Positions 48,983 through 57,928 of a DNA stretch of 64,000 nt are shown one piece after another. The first letter of the stretch is position 1; each line of letters begins with the position of its first letter. The notes beneath the pieces are model-generated. The model did not search any database and had not been told where the DNA came from. It saw only the letters and a list, made by a program, of their open reading frames with translations. The stretch is from an uncultured Eubacteriales bacterium (GTDB lineage Bacteria > Bacillota > Clostridia > Christensenellales > Aristaeellaceae), in the NCBI GenBank assembly GCA_902790175.1, contig CADAQZ010000001.1:59152-123151 (forward strand), written 5' to 3'. The position numbers were made by a program, and so were the translations under genes.

Positions 48983-50656
48983 TTATTCGGCAGCCGCGAT
49001 CTTCGCGTCCACCTCGACCTGATAGTTCTCGCAGTCGAAGGCATACAGCTCTTCGTAGCCAAAGCCGTTCAGCTGCTCGATCATCTCGTCCCACAGAGCC
49101 TCGAAGTCGTCGTCGGTCTCGCAGAAGATCAGGTTCCAGGTGTACTGGCACAGCTGGTTGTTCACGTCCACGCGCAGGGCAGACAGGTCGTTGTCATACT
49201 CCTTGGCGGTGAAGTCCACGCTGGGGCTGGCCAGCAGCTGGTTGTTCTTCTTCATGTAGTCCACGGGGTCCTCGGCGTCGAAGGTCTCCTGCCATTCCTT
49301 CTTCATGTCGGTCATGGTCATGTCCTTGTAGGACTGCCAGAACTTCTGGGCGTAGCGCTCGCCGGTGACGGGGTTGACGCAGTTGGCGGACACGATCCAC
49401 TGGTTGATGGCGTTGTTGCCGTCGCTGTAGCCGCCGCCGCCGTACTCCTCGGGCACGGGCAGGTTGTCCATCAGGGCGTTGTCCTTGTAGGGGATGAACT
49501 TGCCGTCCTCGCCGACGGTGTAGTTCAGGCCCTCGATGCCGTCGTGCTGGAAGGTCGCTCCCTCGGGGCTGGCATACCAGTCGAGGAACTCCATGATGCG
49601 GTCGTACTTCTCGCCTTCCACGTTCGCGCCGACGCCGAACATGCGGTCGGAGCCATAGTAGCGGTCAGCGTCCGCGTAGAAGTACATGTCTTTCACGGGG
49701 ATGACGGTGAAGGCGGTGCCGTTGTTCAGGCGATCCACGCTGTTCCAGAAGCCCTGCTGCCAGCTGTACCACATCAGGTAGGCGCGGCCCGTGGACAGCT
49801 TGTTGGCCACGTCGTCCCAGGGCTGCTCGCCGGACTCGGGATCGACCAGGCCCATCTGATAGGCCTTGTTCAGGAACTTGGTGATCTTGTAGTAGGCCGC
49901 GTCGCGGTCATACACCTTGGTGAAGGTGTTGTCGGGCTTCAGGATGGCGCTCTGCTTCAGCTTCTCGCCGTACCAGGTGGTCAGCTGCACGACGTTGGCG
50001 ATGCCGATCATGTTGTCGTTGCCGTCCCAGTCCGGCCACAGCGTGAAGGCATAGGCGTGATCGCCGTCGTCGTTGGTGGGATGCGCATCCTGGATCTGCT
50101 TGAGGGCGTCCAGCAGGTCGTCCAGGTTGTTCAGCTCCGGACGGCCGATCTCGGTATAGTAGTCCCAGCGCAGCTGCGGCGAGGAATAGATCATGTCGTC
50201 GGTCAGGGTCGTCGGCGAGGTGTCCATCATCTCGGTGGGAATGCCGTAGATCTGGCCTTCCTCGACGTCCAGGCCCTTGTTGTAGGTCTCGATCTGCTTC
50301 TGGAACTGCATGATGTTCTCGCACTCGGGCAGCTTGTCGCTGATGTCGCGCACCACTCCGGAGGAGACATAGCCGGGCATCTTGGCCTTGTCGCAGACGA
50401 TGATGTCGCCCAGGTTGCCGTCCGCCAGGCGGGTGGCTTCCACTTCGTTGCCCACGACCTGGGGCGCGATGATGTTCAGCTCAATGTTGAAGCGATCCTT
50501 CACGACCTTGGCGAACCAGCCGGACTGGGTGCCGTTGTAGTTGGCGGCCTCGTCGTAGATGTCGATGACCAGGGGCGCTTCCTCGGCCACCGCGCCGATC
50601 AGCCCCATGGACAACACCATGGCGCATACCAGCAGGACAGACAGTAAACGTTTCAT
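48983..50656 (-). CDS. ABC importer solute-binding protein, LplA/YtcQ type
   Basis: A 557-residue exported binding protein, longer than most, as in the oligosaccharide-binding group associated with LplB and YtcP permeases. Signal peptide MKRLLSVLLVCAMVLSMGLI ends near GAVAEEAP; the cysteine at residue 11 lies in the hydrophobic core and is not followed by a lipobox pattern, so it is probably not a lipoprotein. MFGVGANVEGEKYDRIMEFL and LDWYASPEG are characteristic. AAGGAGGG precedes the ATG. It is last in the operon, 50 bases after the second permease. Likely ligand is a plant-derived oligosaccharide. Confidence 0.88.
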   Translation of the reverse strand: MKRLLSVLLVCAMVLSMGLIGAVAEEAPLVIDIYDEAANYNGTQSGWFAKVVKDRFNIELNIIAPQVVGNEVEATRLADGNLGDIIVCDKAKMPGYVSSGVVRDISDKLPECENIMQFQKQIETYNKGLDVEEGQIYGIPTEMMDTSPTTLTDDMIYSSPQLRWDYYTEIGRPELNNLDDLLDALKQIQDAHPTNDDGDHAYAFTLWPDWDGNDNMIGIANVVQLTTWYGEKLKQSAILKPDNTFTKVYDRDAAYYKITKFLNKAYQMGLVDPESGEQPWDDVANKLSTGRAYLMWYSWQQGFWNSVDRLNNGTAFTVIPVKDMYFYADADRYYGSDRMFGVGANVEGEKYDRIMEFLDWYASPEGATFQHDGIEGLNYTVGEDGKFIPYKDNALMDNLPVPEEYGGGGYSDGNNAINQWIVSANCVNPVTGERYAQKFWQSYKDMTMTDMKKEWQETFDAEDPVDYMKKNNQLLASPSVDFTAKEYDNDLSALRVDVNNQLCQYTWNLIFCETDDDFEALWDEMIEQLNGFGYEELYAFDCENYQVEVDAKIAAAE

Positions 50657-50706
50657 AGTAACCCTCCTTTGATTCTATGATACAGGGCTTTGCCCTGGTA
50701 TCGACA

Positions 50707-51639
50707 TTAACCCTTGACAGCGCCGATCATGATGCCCTTGGTGAAGAAGCGCTGGAAGAACGGATAGATCATCATCACGGGCAGCACGACCACGACCGTG
50801 ACCGTCATGCGCACGGAGGTGGCGGTGGCGGCGCGCGCCAGCGTAGCCGCCAGATTGGTGGAGGTCGTCGTGCTGCTGATCAGCGCCTTTAAGCTGTTGG
50901 CCTGGTTGATGTACTGGAACAGCACGTATTGCAGCGTGTTGTACTTGTCGGTGTTCGTCATCAAAAGCAACGTGTCCTGGAACGAGTTCCACTGGTTCAC
51001 CGCCGCGAATATGGCGATGGTGGCCAAGATTGGCTTGATGACGGGCAGCATGATGCTGAAGAAGATGCGCAGCGTGCCCGCGCCGTCGATCTCGCCCGCG
51101 TCCTGCAGCTCCTGCGGCACCGATTCGCAGAACGTCTTGCACAGGATGATGTAGAACGGCTGGATGATCGACGGGAAGATGTAGCCCCAGAAGTTGTTGG
51201 TCAGGCCCAGCTTGTTCATCGTCAGATACCACGGGATGATGCCGGCGTTGAAGTACATCGTCACCACCACGAAGCGATACCAGAACTTGCGCTTCCAGAG
51301 CGTCTGGCGCGTGAACATATAGCCCAGGAACCCGGCCACGATCACCGTCAGGACCGTGCCGATCACGGTGCGCAGCACGGAGATCTTCGCCGCGTTCAAA
51401 AGACCCGGGATCTTGGCGACGTTGATGTAGTTCTGGAAGTGGATCCCGATCGGGTAGAGGATGACCTTGCCGCGCTCGGACAGGTTGTTGGCCGAGATGG
51501 AGTTGATGAAGATATAGTAGAACGGATAGACGCACACGAACGCGAAGATCGCGTAGACCACGTAGGTGATCACGCTGATGATCCGATCGCCCAGGCTCTT
51601 GTCGAGCTGCACGCCGTTAGCGTTCTTACGTTTGCTCAT
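50707..51639 (-). CDS. ABC oligosaccharide permease, YtcP/LplC type
   Basis: A 310-residue permease with six helices. The EAA loop is PQELQDAGEIDGAGTLRIFF followed by SIMLPVIKP, and the end FFTKGIMIGAVKG is family-typical. It lies between its partner permease and the binding protein. GGGAGGGAG precedes the ATG. Confidence 0.9.
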   Translation of the reverse strand: MSKRKNANGVQLDKSLGDRIISVITYVVYAIFAFVCVYPFYYIFINSISANNLSERGKVILYPIGIHFQNYINVAKIPGLLNAAKISVLRTVIGTVLTVIVAGFLGYMFTRQTLWKRKFWYRFVVVTMYFNAGIIPWYLTMNKLGLTNNFWGYIFPSIIQPFYIILCKTFCESVPQELQDAGEIDGAGTLRIFFSIMLPVIKPILATIAIFAAVNQWNSFQDTLLLMTNTDKYNTLQYVLFQYINQANSLKALISSTTTSTNLAATLARAATATSVRMTVTVVVVLPVMMIYPFFQRFFTKGIMIGAVKG

Positions 51640-51679
51640 GGATACTCCCTCCCGTCTGCCACTGTGCCTCAGGCGTCCA

Positions 51680-52630
51680 TTATATGAAGCTCTCGCCGCG
51701 GATCAGCTTGGAAACCGCGTTGGTGGCGGCGAGCAGGGCCACGCTGACGATGCTCTTGAGCATGCTGATGGCCGTGGACAGCGGATAGTTCTTGATGCTG
51801 CTGCGGGCATAGTTGTACACATAGAGGTCCAACACCTCTATGTATTTTCGGTTAAAGTCGTTCTGGAACACGTAGTACTGCTCCATGCCGTTGTTCAGGA
51901 AGCTGGCGATGTTCAGCATGACGATGACGAAGTACGTCGGCAGGATGCTGGGGATGATGATATGGCGGATGATCTGCATGCGCGTCGCGCCGTCCACGCG
52001 CGCGGCCTCGATCATCTGCTCGTCGATGCCGGTGATGGCGGCCAGGTACATGATCGCCGCCCATCCGGCGTTTTTCCACGTCAGCCAGAGCCACATCTTG
52101 AACCAGAGGTGGTCCTTCGATTTCAGGAACGAGATGGGCTTGTCGATCAGCCCCGCGTCCATCATCACCGAGTTCACCGCGCCGTTGGAGCCGAACACGT
52201 TGAACGCGATGGAGAACACCAGCACCCAACTGATGAAGTTCGGCAGCGTCGTGACGGTCTGCACGAATTTCTGGTACGGGCGGCACTTGATCTCGTTGAG
52301 GAACACCGCGAAGATCATCGGGAACCACGAGAAGAACAGCGAAATGCCGCTGATGGCGAAGGTGTTGCGCAGCACGCGCAGCACGTCCGCCGTGCGCACG
52401 GGGTTGGAAACAATGTAATAGAACCACTTGAGGCCGACAAACGTCTCTGCGGTGATGGGCTTGGGCGGCTGATAGTCGTGGAAGGCGTAGATCCAGCCGT
52501 ACAGCGGAAAGTACGAGAATATGCCCACGAGCAGTATGAAGGGCAGGATATAGAGAAACTCCTGGTAGGAGCGTTTCTTCTTCGGGTCGAGGCGCGCATT
52601 CACGCTTCCAGTATTCGCCGCTGATCGCAT
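51680..52630 (-). CDS. ABC oligosaccharide permease, LplB/YteP type
   Basis: A 316-residue permease, first gene of the operon. A charged tail precedes QEFLYILPFILLVGIFSYFP, and the EAA loop DEQMIEAARVDGATRMQIIR then HIIIPSILP docks the ATPase. AGGAGGG lies ten bases upstream of the ATG. The ATPase is not encoded here. Confidence 0.9.
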   Translation of the reverse strand: MRSAANTGSVNARLDPKKKRSYQEFLYILPFILLVGIFSYFPLYGWIYAFHDYQPPKPITAETFVGLKWFYYIVSNPVRTADVLRVLRNTFAISGISLFFSWFPMIFAVFLNEIKCRPYQKFVQTVTTLPNFISWVLVFSIAFNVFGSNGAVNSVMMDAGLIDKPISFLKSKDHLWFKMWLWLTWKNAGWAAIMYLAAITGIDEQMIEAARVDGATRMQIIRHIIIPSILPTYFVIVMLNIASFLNNGMEQYYVFQNDFNRKYIEVLDLYVYNYARSSIKNYPLSTAISMLKSIVSVALLAATNAVSKLIRGESFI

Positions 52631-52681
52631 GAGAGCCCACCCTCCTTTGTCGATTTACCATATAAAATTACCCACGTCTAT

Positions 52682-52710
52682 ATCATATATTCTTGACGCC
52701 AGCTTAACAA
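52682..52710 (-). promoter_or_regulatory. promoter of the LplB/YtcP operon
   Basis: Minus strand TTGTTA, 17 bases, TATGAT, about 50 bases before the start at 52630. Confidence 0.5.
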
Positions 52711-52770
52711 CACAAAAACTTGCTGAAATGGGGACAAAATTATCCCTTTTTACGCCGACCGATAAAATGA

Positions 52771-52799
52771 TTGACAGATGAACGGGCCTGGTTTAAAAT
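52771..52799 (+). promoter_or_regulatory. promoter of the cyclase-glycosidase operon
   Basis: Plus strand TTGACA, 17 bases, TAAAAT, about 60 bases before the ATG at 52863. It stands back to back with the importer promoter, so the two units can be co-controlled. Confidence 0.65.
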
Positions 52800-52862
52800 G
52801 TATCCGTCAAAATATGGTTTTTATGTTCTGTTCCCTCACGAACTGTACAAAGGAGAAATACG

Positions 52863-55001
52863 ATGGCTTTCAGGAACAGGCGAATCACGGCGCTCCTCAT
52901 CGCGCTGTGCCTGGCGGCGATGCTCACGCTGCCGGCCGCGATTGCTCAGGAGGAAGCGAAGACCGTGCGCGTGGGCTGGCACGAGCCGCCCTACTTCATC
53001 ACGGACCAATACGGCAGGCGCTCCGGCTACTCCTACGAATACCAGTGGAAGCTCGCCGCCTACACCGGCTGGAACTACGAGTACGTGGAGGGCACCTGGT
53101 CCCAACTGCTGCAAATGCTGAAAAACGGCGAGATCGACCTGATGAGCGACGTGTCCTACATGGAGGAGCGCGCCGACAGCATGCTGTTCGCGTCGCTGCC
53201 GATGGGCATGGAGGCCTACTACGTGTTCGTCGCGCCCGACAACGACGAGATCACGTCGGAGGACTTCAGCTCCCTGGACGGCAAGCGCGTCGGCGTGACG
53301 ACGGGCAGCATCCAGCTGGACCTGTTCAAAAAGTGGACGCAGATGCGCGGCATCCAGGTGGAGCTCGTCGAGACGAGCACGCCCGAGGAGGAGTCGCTGG
53401 CGCTGCTCAAGACCGGCGACCTGGACGCCTTCGTCACGATGGACATCTACGGCGACCCCGAGAAGGCCGTGCCCATCTGCAAGATCGGCTCGTCGGACTT
53501 CTATTTCGCGGTCAACAAGGATCGCCCGGACCTGCTGGCCGAGCTGGACGCCGCGATGAACCGCATCCAGGACGAGAACAAGTACTACAACCAGCAGCTG
53601 CACGAGAAATACCTCAGCAGCAGCGAGACCGACCGCTACCTGGACGACTTCGAAAAGGCCTGGCTCGACGAGCACGGCACGATCCGCGTGGGCTACCAGG
53701 ACAACTACCTGGCCTTCTGCGCCACCGACCCGGAGACGGGCGAGCTGACCGGCGCGCTGAAGGACTACCTGACCTACGCCGCCTCGTGCCTGGAGAACGC
53801 GCACCTGGACTTCGAGGCCATCTCCTTCCCCACCGCCTCCGCCGCCATCGAGGCGATGAAGAACGGCGAAGTGGACTGCGTATTCCCCGCGAACCTGACC
53901 GACAACGACGCCGAGGCGCTGGACGTGGTCATGTCGCCGCCGCTGATGCGCACAGAGATGGACGCCGTCGTACGCGCCGCGGAACAGAAGGAGTTTATCC
54001 GCAAGCAGGACGTGGTCGTGGCCGTCAACGAGGGCAACACCAACTACGACATGTGGCTGTCGGACAACTACCCCACCTGGCGGCGCGCCTACTTCAAGGA
54101 CACGCCCACCGGGCTGGAGGCCGTCGCGGCCGGGGGCGCCGACTGCGTCATCATCAGCAACTACCGCTTCAGCAACATCTCCAAGCAGTGTGAGAAGCTG
54201 CACCTGACCACCGTGTACACCGACGTGGACATGGACTACTGCTTCGCCGTGCGCAAAGGCGACACCCACCTGTACTCCATCCTCTCGCGGATCACGAAGG
54301 CCGTGCCCGACGCCACGATCCACACCGCGCTGACCTACTACTCCACCGAGGACGTGAAGCAGAGCTTCGGCGACCTGGTGCGCGACCACCTGTTCATCGT
54401 GATGGCGGCGATCGCGGCCATCCTGCTGGTGATCCTCGCGCTGCTGCTGCGCAGCATAAGGGCCGAGAAGAAAGTCCTCGAGGAGGAGCACCTGGTCAGC
54501 GACCTGAACCGGCGCGTGTTCGTCGACGCGCTGACGTCGGTGCGCAACAAGGGCGCGTTCGCCAAGTACATCGACGAATTGCAGGGCAAGCTGGACGAGG
54601 ACGGCGGCATGGAGTTCGCGATCGGCGTGTTCGACTGCGACAACCTCAAGACCGTCAACGATCAGAACGGCCACGACAAGGGCGACGTCTATCTGAAGGC
54701 CGCCAGCAATCTGATCTGCCACGTGTTCCAGCACAGCCCGGTGTTCCGCATCGGCGGCGACGAGTTCGCCGTGGTGCTGCAGAACGATGATTTCAACAAC
54801 CGCGAGGAGCTGATCCACCGCTTCAACGTCACCGCCCAGGAGATCACCACCCAGGCCGAGAACGCCTGGGACGAGGTCCACATCTCGATGGGCGTCGCGG
54901 TGTACGACCCGAGGATCGACAACTCCGTCAACGACACGGCCCGCCGCGCGGACAAGATCATGTACGAGAACAAGCGCAAGGCGAAGGTCAAGCGGCGCTG
55001 A
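52863..55001 (+). CDS. tandem PBPb sensor diguanylate cyclase
   Basis: A 712-residue receptor cyclase making c-di-GMP. Signal peptide (1-27), two periplasmic-binding-protein-like domains starting TVRVGWHEPPYF and TIRVGYQDNYLA, a membrane helix at about 509-531, then GGDEF. The active loop RIGGDEFAVVL near residue 629 is intact, with FDCDNLKTVNDQNGHDKGD before it. The sensor is a close paralogue of that of the EAL protein at 33437, so the same type of ligand may switch synthesis and breakdown. AAGGAG precedes the ATG. It heads a unit with the GH51 gene 34 bases downstream. Confidence 0.9.
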   Translation: MAFRNRRITALLIALCLAAMLTLPAAIAQEEAKTVRVGWHEPPYFITDQYGRRSGYSYEYQWKLAAYTGWNYEYVEGTWSQLLQMLKNGEIDLMSDVSYMEERADSMLFASLPMGMEAYYVFVAPDNDEITSEDFSSLDGKRVGVTTGSIQLDLFKKWTQMRGIQVELVETSTPEEESLALLKTGDLDAFVTMDIYGDPEKAVPICKIGSSDFYFAVNKDRPDLLAELDAAMNRIQDENKYYNQQLHEKYLSSSETDRYLDDFEKAWLDEHGTIRVGYQDNYLAFCATDPETGELTGALKDYLTYAASCLENAHLDFEAISFPTASAAIEAMKNGEVDCVFPANLTDNDAEALDVVMSPPLMRTEMDAVVRAAEQKEFIRKQDVVVAVNEGNTNYDMWLSDNYPTWRRAYFKDTPTGLEAVAAGGADCVIISNYRFSNISKQCEKLHLTTVYTDVDMDYCFAVRKGDTHLYSILSRITKAVPDATIHTALTYYSTEDVKQSFGDLVRDHLFIVMAAIAAILLVILALLLRSIRAEKKVLEEEHLVSDLNRRVFVDALTSVRNKGAFAKYIDELQGKLDEDGGMEFAIGVFDCDNLKTVNDQNGHDKGDVYLKAASNLICHVFQHSPVFRIGGDEFAVVLQNDDFNNREELIHRFNVTAQEITTQAENAWDEVHISMGVAVYDPRIDNSVNDTARRADKIMYENKRKAKVKRR

Positions 55002-55035
55002 CGGCGGCGCGACGACCCCCGAAAGGATGAGACCC

Positions 55036-56646
55036 ATGAAGAAGGCCAGGCTGACCCTGCACCCGGACTATCGCATCGGCGACATCTCGCCGCGGCTGTT
55101 CGGCGCGTTCCTGGAGCCCATCGGCGCCATGGTCAACGGCAGCATGTACAATCCCAGGCATCCCTCCGCCGACGTGCAGGGCATGCGCGGCGACTTCTAC
55201 GAGGCGCTGCGGGAGACCGGGCTGCCCTGCGTGCGCCTGCCCGGCGGCAACTTCGTGTCCGCCTGGCAGTGGAAGGACTCGATCGGTCCGCGCGAGGCCC
55301 GCAAGGCGCGCCTCGACCCGGCGTGGTTCCAGTACGTCCCCAACGACGTGGGCCACGACGAGTACCTGCAATGGGCCGAGAAGGTCGGCGCAGAGGCCAT
55401 CTACACGATAAACCTCGGCACGGGCACGCTGCAGGACGCGATGGACTGCGTGGAGTACACCAACTTCGAGGGCGGCACCTGGTGGTCCGACCTGCGCCGC
55501 AAGAACGGCCACGCGAAGCCCTACGGCGTGAAGACCTGGTGCCTGGGCAACGAGATGGACGGCCCCTGGCAGGTCGGCTCGTGGGAGCGCGACCCGCGCG
55601 GCTACGGCGTGCTGGCGCACGAGGCCAGCAAGGCGATGAAGTGGATCGACCCGCGCATCGAGACCGTCGCCTGCGTGTCCTCCTCCCCCTTCCTGAACCA
55701 CTACCCCGACTGGGACATGCAGGCGCTGGAGATGTGCTACGACTCGGTGGACTACATCTCCCTTCACCACTACCACAGCGCGCCGACGGACATGCCCGAG
55801 GCGCTGCTGGCGGGCTATATGGCCTACGAGGACTATATCCGCACGGAGATCGCGCTGTGCGACTACCTGCGCACAAAGCTGCGCAGCAAAAAGACGATGA
55901 TGCTGGCGCTGGACGAGTACGGCAGCATGCTCCGGCCCCGCGGCGAGGCGCGGCTGGGCCTCGCCGGGCGGCAGACGGCGGACATGTTCTGTGCATTCGA
56001 CGCCGATCGGACCTACGTGCGCCACGACCCGGACGACTGGTCCACCCGCCGGGAGCCCTATACGCCCAACGAGATGCTCTCGGCGCTGGGCGTCGCCGGC
56101 ACGATGCTGGTGATGCTGCGGCACGCGGACCGCATCCGGATCGGCTGCGCCACCGGCGGCCTCGGCTGCCTGTGCCGCACGGACCGCGAGCACGCCTGGA
56201 AGGGCGCGGCGCACTACCCGTTCACGCAGATGATAAAGTGGGCCAGGGGCGTGTCGCTCCAGTGCCCGGTGGACTGCGAGCGCTACGACGTGCCCGGCTA
56301 TGCCATCGACGACATGAACCAGTACGCCGGGTTTGAGGGCGTGGACACCGTGCAGGCCGCCGCCGCGCTCGACGAGGAGAACGGCCGGCTGACCGTGTTC
56401 GCCATCAACGCCGACCTGGACGACGCGCAGCTGCTGGAGCTGGACGCGCGCGCGTTCGAGGGCTGGACGTTCAGGGAGCACATCGAGATGCACACGCCCT
56501 CCCCCGAGGCCGCCAACACCTTTGAAAACCCGAACGTCCTCCTCCCCCGCGCCGTCGCCGACACCCGATGCGAGGGCGGCGTCGTGACCGCGAAGCTGGA
56601 GAAGGCGTCCTGGAACGTGCTCCGCTTTGAAAAGGACCGGAAATAG
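55036..56646 (+). CDS. GH51-type alpha-L-arabinofuranosidase
   Basis: A 536-residue cytoplasmic glycosidase releasing arabinofuranose from arabino-oligosaccharides. SPRLFGAFLEPIG, LPCVRLPGGNFVSAWQWKD, WCLGNEMDGPWQ (acid/base glutamate) and LALDEYGS (nucleophile glutamate) are the GH51 landmarks, and the C-terminal beta domain is present. Length is slightly above 500 as usual. ATG at 55036 is chosen because AAAGG lies nine bases before it; an ATG nine bases upstream is in frame. Likely acts on sugars brought in by the divergent LplB/YtcP importer. Confidence 0.86.
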   Translation: MKKARLTLHPDYRIGDISPRLFGAFLEPIGAMVNGSMYNPRHPSADVQGMRGDFYEALRETGLPCVRLPGGNFVSAWQWKDSIGPREARKARLDPAWFQYVPNDVGHDEYLQWAEKVGAEAIYTINLGTGTLQDAMDCVEYTNFEGGTWWSDLRRKNGHAKPYGVKTWCLGNEMDGPWQVGSWERDPRGYGVLAHEASKAMKWIDPRIETVACVSSSPFLNHYPDWDMQALEMCYDSVDYISLHHYHSAPTDMPEALLAGYMAYEDYIRTEIALCDYLRTKLRSKKTMMLALDEYGSMLRPRGEARLGLAGRQTADMFCAFDADRTYVRHDPDDWSTRREPYTPNEMLSALGVAGTMLVMLRHADRIRIGCATGGLGCLCRTDREHAWKGAAHYPFTQMIKWARGVSLQCPVDCERYDVPGYAIDDMNQYAGFEGVDTVQAAAALDEENGRLTVFAINADLDDAQLLELDARAFEGWTFREHIEMHTPSPEAANTFENPNVLLPRAVADTRCEGGVVTAKLEKASWNVLRFEKDRK

Positions 56647-56685
56647 CGCAAATCAGCAATCGTTGCAAAGAAGGGACCCAAAGGG

Positions 56686-57190
56686 ATGTCCAGTTATTTC
56701 ATTTACTACACCGAGGCGAGCATCGTCTGCGTCATCATATTCGCGATCATGCTGTTCCGCGACCTGTTCATATTGCCCCGGACGCTGTTCACCGTGCTGA
56801 CGACCAACTTCTCGAACTACATTCTCATGGCCGCCATCACCTACACGTGGCTGCGCTACGTGATGGCCGTGGAGCAGATCCCGTCGCGGGAGAACAAGCG
56901 CACGAAGCTCGCCATCAAGCTCCCGTTCTACGTCTCGCTGGTCGTATTCGTCGCCACCTACCTGATCAAGCCCTCCGTGCTGCTGGACGAGGAGCTCAAC
57001 CTGCAGATGGCCTATAGCGTCTTTCAGATCGCGGTGCCCTGCGTCTACATCTGGGCGATCGTCGCCTTCGCCCTGCGGCGCGCGCGCGTGGAGGAGAGCC
57101 CGCTGGAGCGCAAGCGCCACCTGTTCATCGGCTTTTTCCCGCTGATGGTGATCGCGGGCGGGCTGTTCCAGATCCTTCTGCTGCGCGATA
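56686..57190 (+). pseudogene. N-terminal membrane part of a frameshifted diguanylate cyclase
   Basis: The first frame encodes about 168 residues with five or six membrane helices (TEASIVCVIIFAIMLFRDLF to FPLMVIAGGLFQILLL), the sensor half of a membrane GGDEF protein. After about 57185 this frame turns into arginine- and proline-rich nonsense running to 57750, while the sense continues one base over (GCG ATA CTG ATG in the next frame), giving the GGDEF part at 57194. One extra base, or two missing, explains it. Either the gene is broken or the assembly has an error. AAGGG precedes the ATG. It follows the GH51 gene by 39 bases. Confidence 0.65.
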
Positions 57191-57193
57191 CTG

Positions 57194-57733
57194 ATGCTGG
57201 TGTTCTACATCAACTCGATGGAGGCGCAGATCTCCACGGACCCGCTGACCTCGCTGAACAACCGCGGCCAACTGCTGCACTACACCTCGCAGCGGGTCAA
57301 TATGTACCGCGACGGCCGGCGCACGTTCGTCGTCATGTTCGACATCAACGACTTCAAGGTCATCAACGACACCTACGGCCACGCCGAGGGCGACCGCGCG
57401 CTGTTGATCGTCGCCGAGGCCCTGAAGGGCGTCGTGAAGAACCACAGCACGCCGATGTTCCTCGCCTGGTTCGGCGGCGACGAGTTCATATTGATCGTCC
57501 ACGCGGCCGTCGGCGAGGAGATAGACCCGCTGATCGCCGAGATCCGCGGCCTGATCGAGGCCAAGTGCCGCGCGTACCAGACCCCGTACATGCTGTCCAT
57601 CGGCGCGGGCTGGGACGAGTGGACGGGCAAGGACGACAGCTTCCAGAAGTGCATGCAGCGCGCGGACGAGAAGCTGTACCTGGACAAGGCCCGCCAGAAG
57701 GGGCGCGGCCAGACGACCGTCGCGCTCAGATAA
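57194..57733 (+). CDS. GGDEF domain of the frameshifted cyclase
   Basis: A 179-residue frame holding a full GGDEF domain: DPLTSLNNRGQLLHYT, FDINDFKVINDTYGHAEGD and AWFGGDEFILIVH, ending KLYLDKARQKGRGQ. All catalytic and metal residues look intact. It has no ribosome binding site of its own and begins in the middle of what should be the last membrane helix (LVFYINSMEAQISTDPL), so it is the C-terminal half of the gene that starts at 56686. If the shift is a sequencing error, the whole protein is an active membrane diguanylate cyclase of about 348 residues. Confidence 0.8.
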   Translation: MLVFYINSMEAQISTDPLTSLNNRGQLLHYTSQRVNMYRDGRRTFVVMFDINDFKVINDTYGHAEGDRALLIVAEALKGVVKNHSTPMFLAWFGGDEFILIVHAAVGEEIDPLIAEIRGLIEAKCRAYQTPYMLSIGAGWDEWTGKDDSFQKCMQRADEKLYLDKARQKGRGQTTVALR

Positions 57734-57753
57734 AAAAATCATTGTCCTAAAAG

Positions 57754-57850
57754 AGATCCTTCGACTGCGCCGCTGCCGCGGCTCCGCTCAGGATGACATT
57801 TTTTCGATGGATGTCATCCTGAGCGGAGCGTTAGCGTAGTCGAAGGATCT
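57754..57850. repeat. TCCTTCGACT / AGTCGAAGGA inverted repeat element
   Basis: Outer arms AGATCCTTCGACT (57754-57766) and its complement (57838-57850), inner arms GCTCCGCTCAGGATGACAT (57781-57799) and its exact complement (57811-57829). It is a composite palindrome of the GTCATCCTGAGCG type that I recall as widely dispersed in gut bacterial genomes. Confidence 0.75.
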
Positions 57851-57867
57851 TAATCGATCACAATCTA

Positions 57868-57896
57868 AATGGCCCCCGGCAATGCCGGGGGCCATT
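57868..57896. terminator. bidirectional terminator
   Basis: Perfect 13-pair stem AATGGCCCCCGGC and complement with AAT loop, then TCTTTCC on the plus strand and TTTAGATTG on the minus. It separates the cyclase unit from the convergent importer operon. Confidence 0.8.
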
Positions 57897-57928
57897 TCTT
57901 TCCGCCATGGCGGGCGGAGCAGCCTTAC

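Noticed and set aside
55133-55996. 287-codon minus-strand frame inside the arabinofuranosidase gene
   Set aside because: Arg/Pro/Ser-rich shadow of the GH51 coding strand with no ribosome site.
57170-57200. Programmed frameshift in the cyclase gene
   Set aside because: No slippery sequence or obvious stimulatory structure is visible at the junction.
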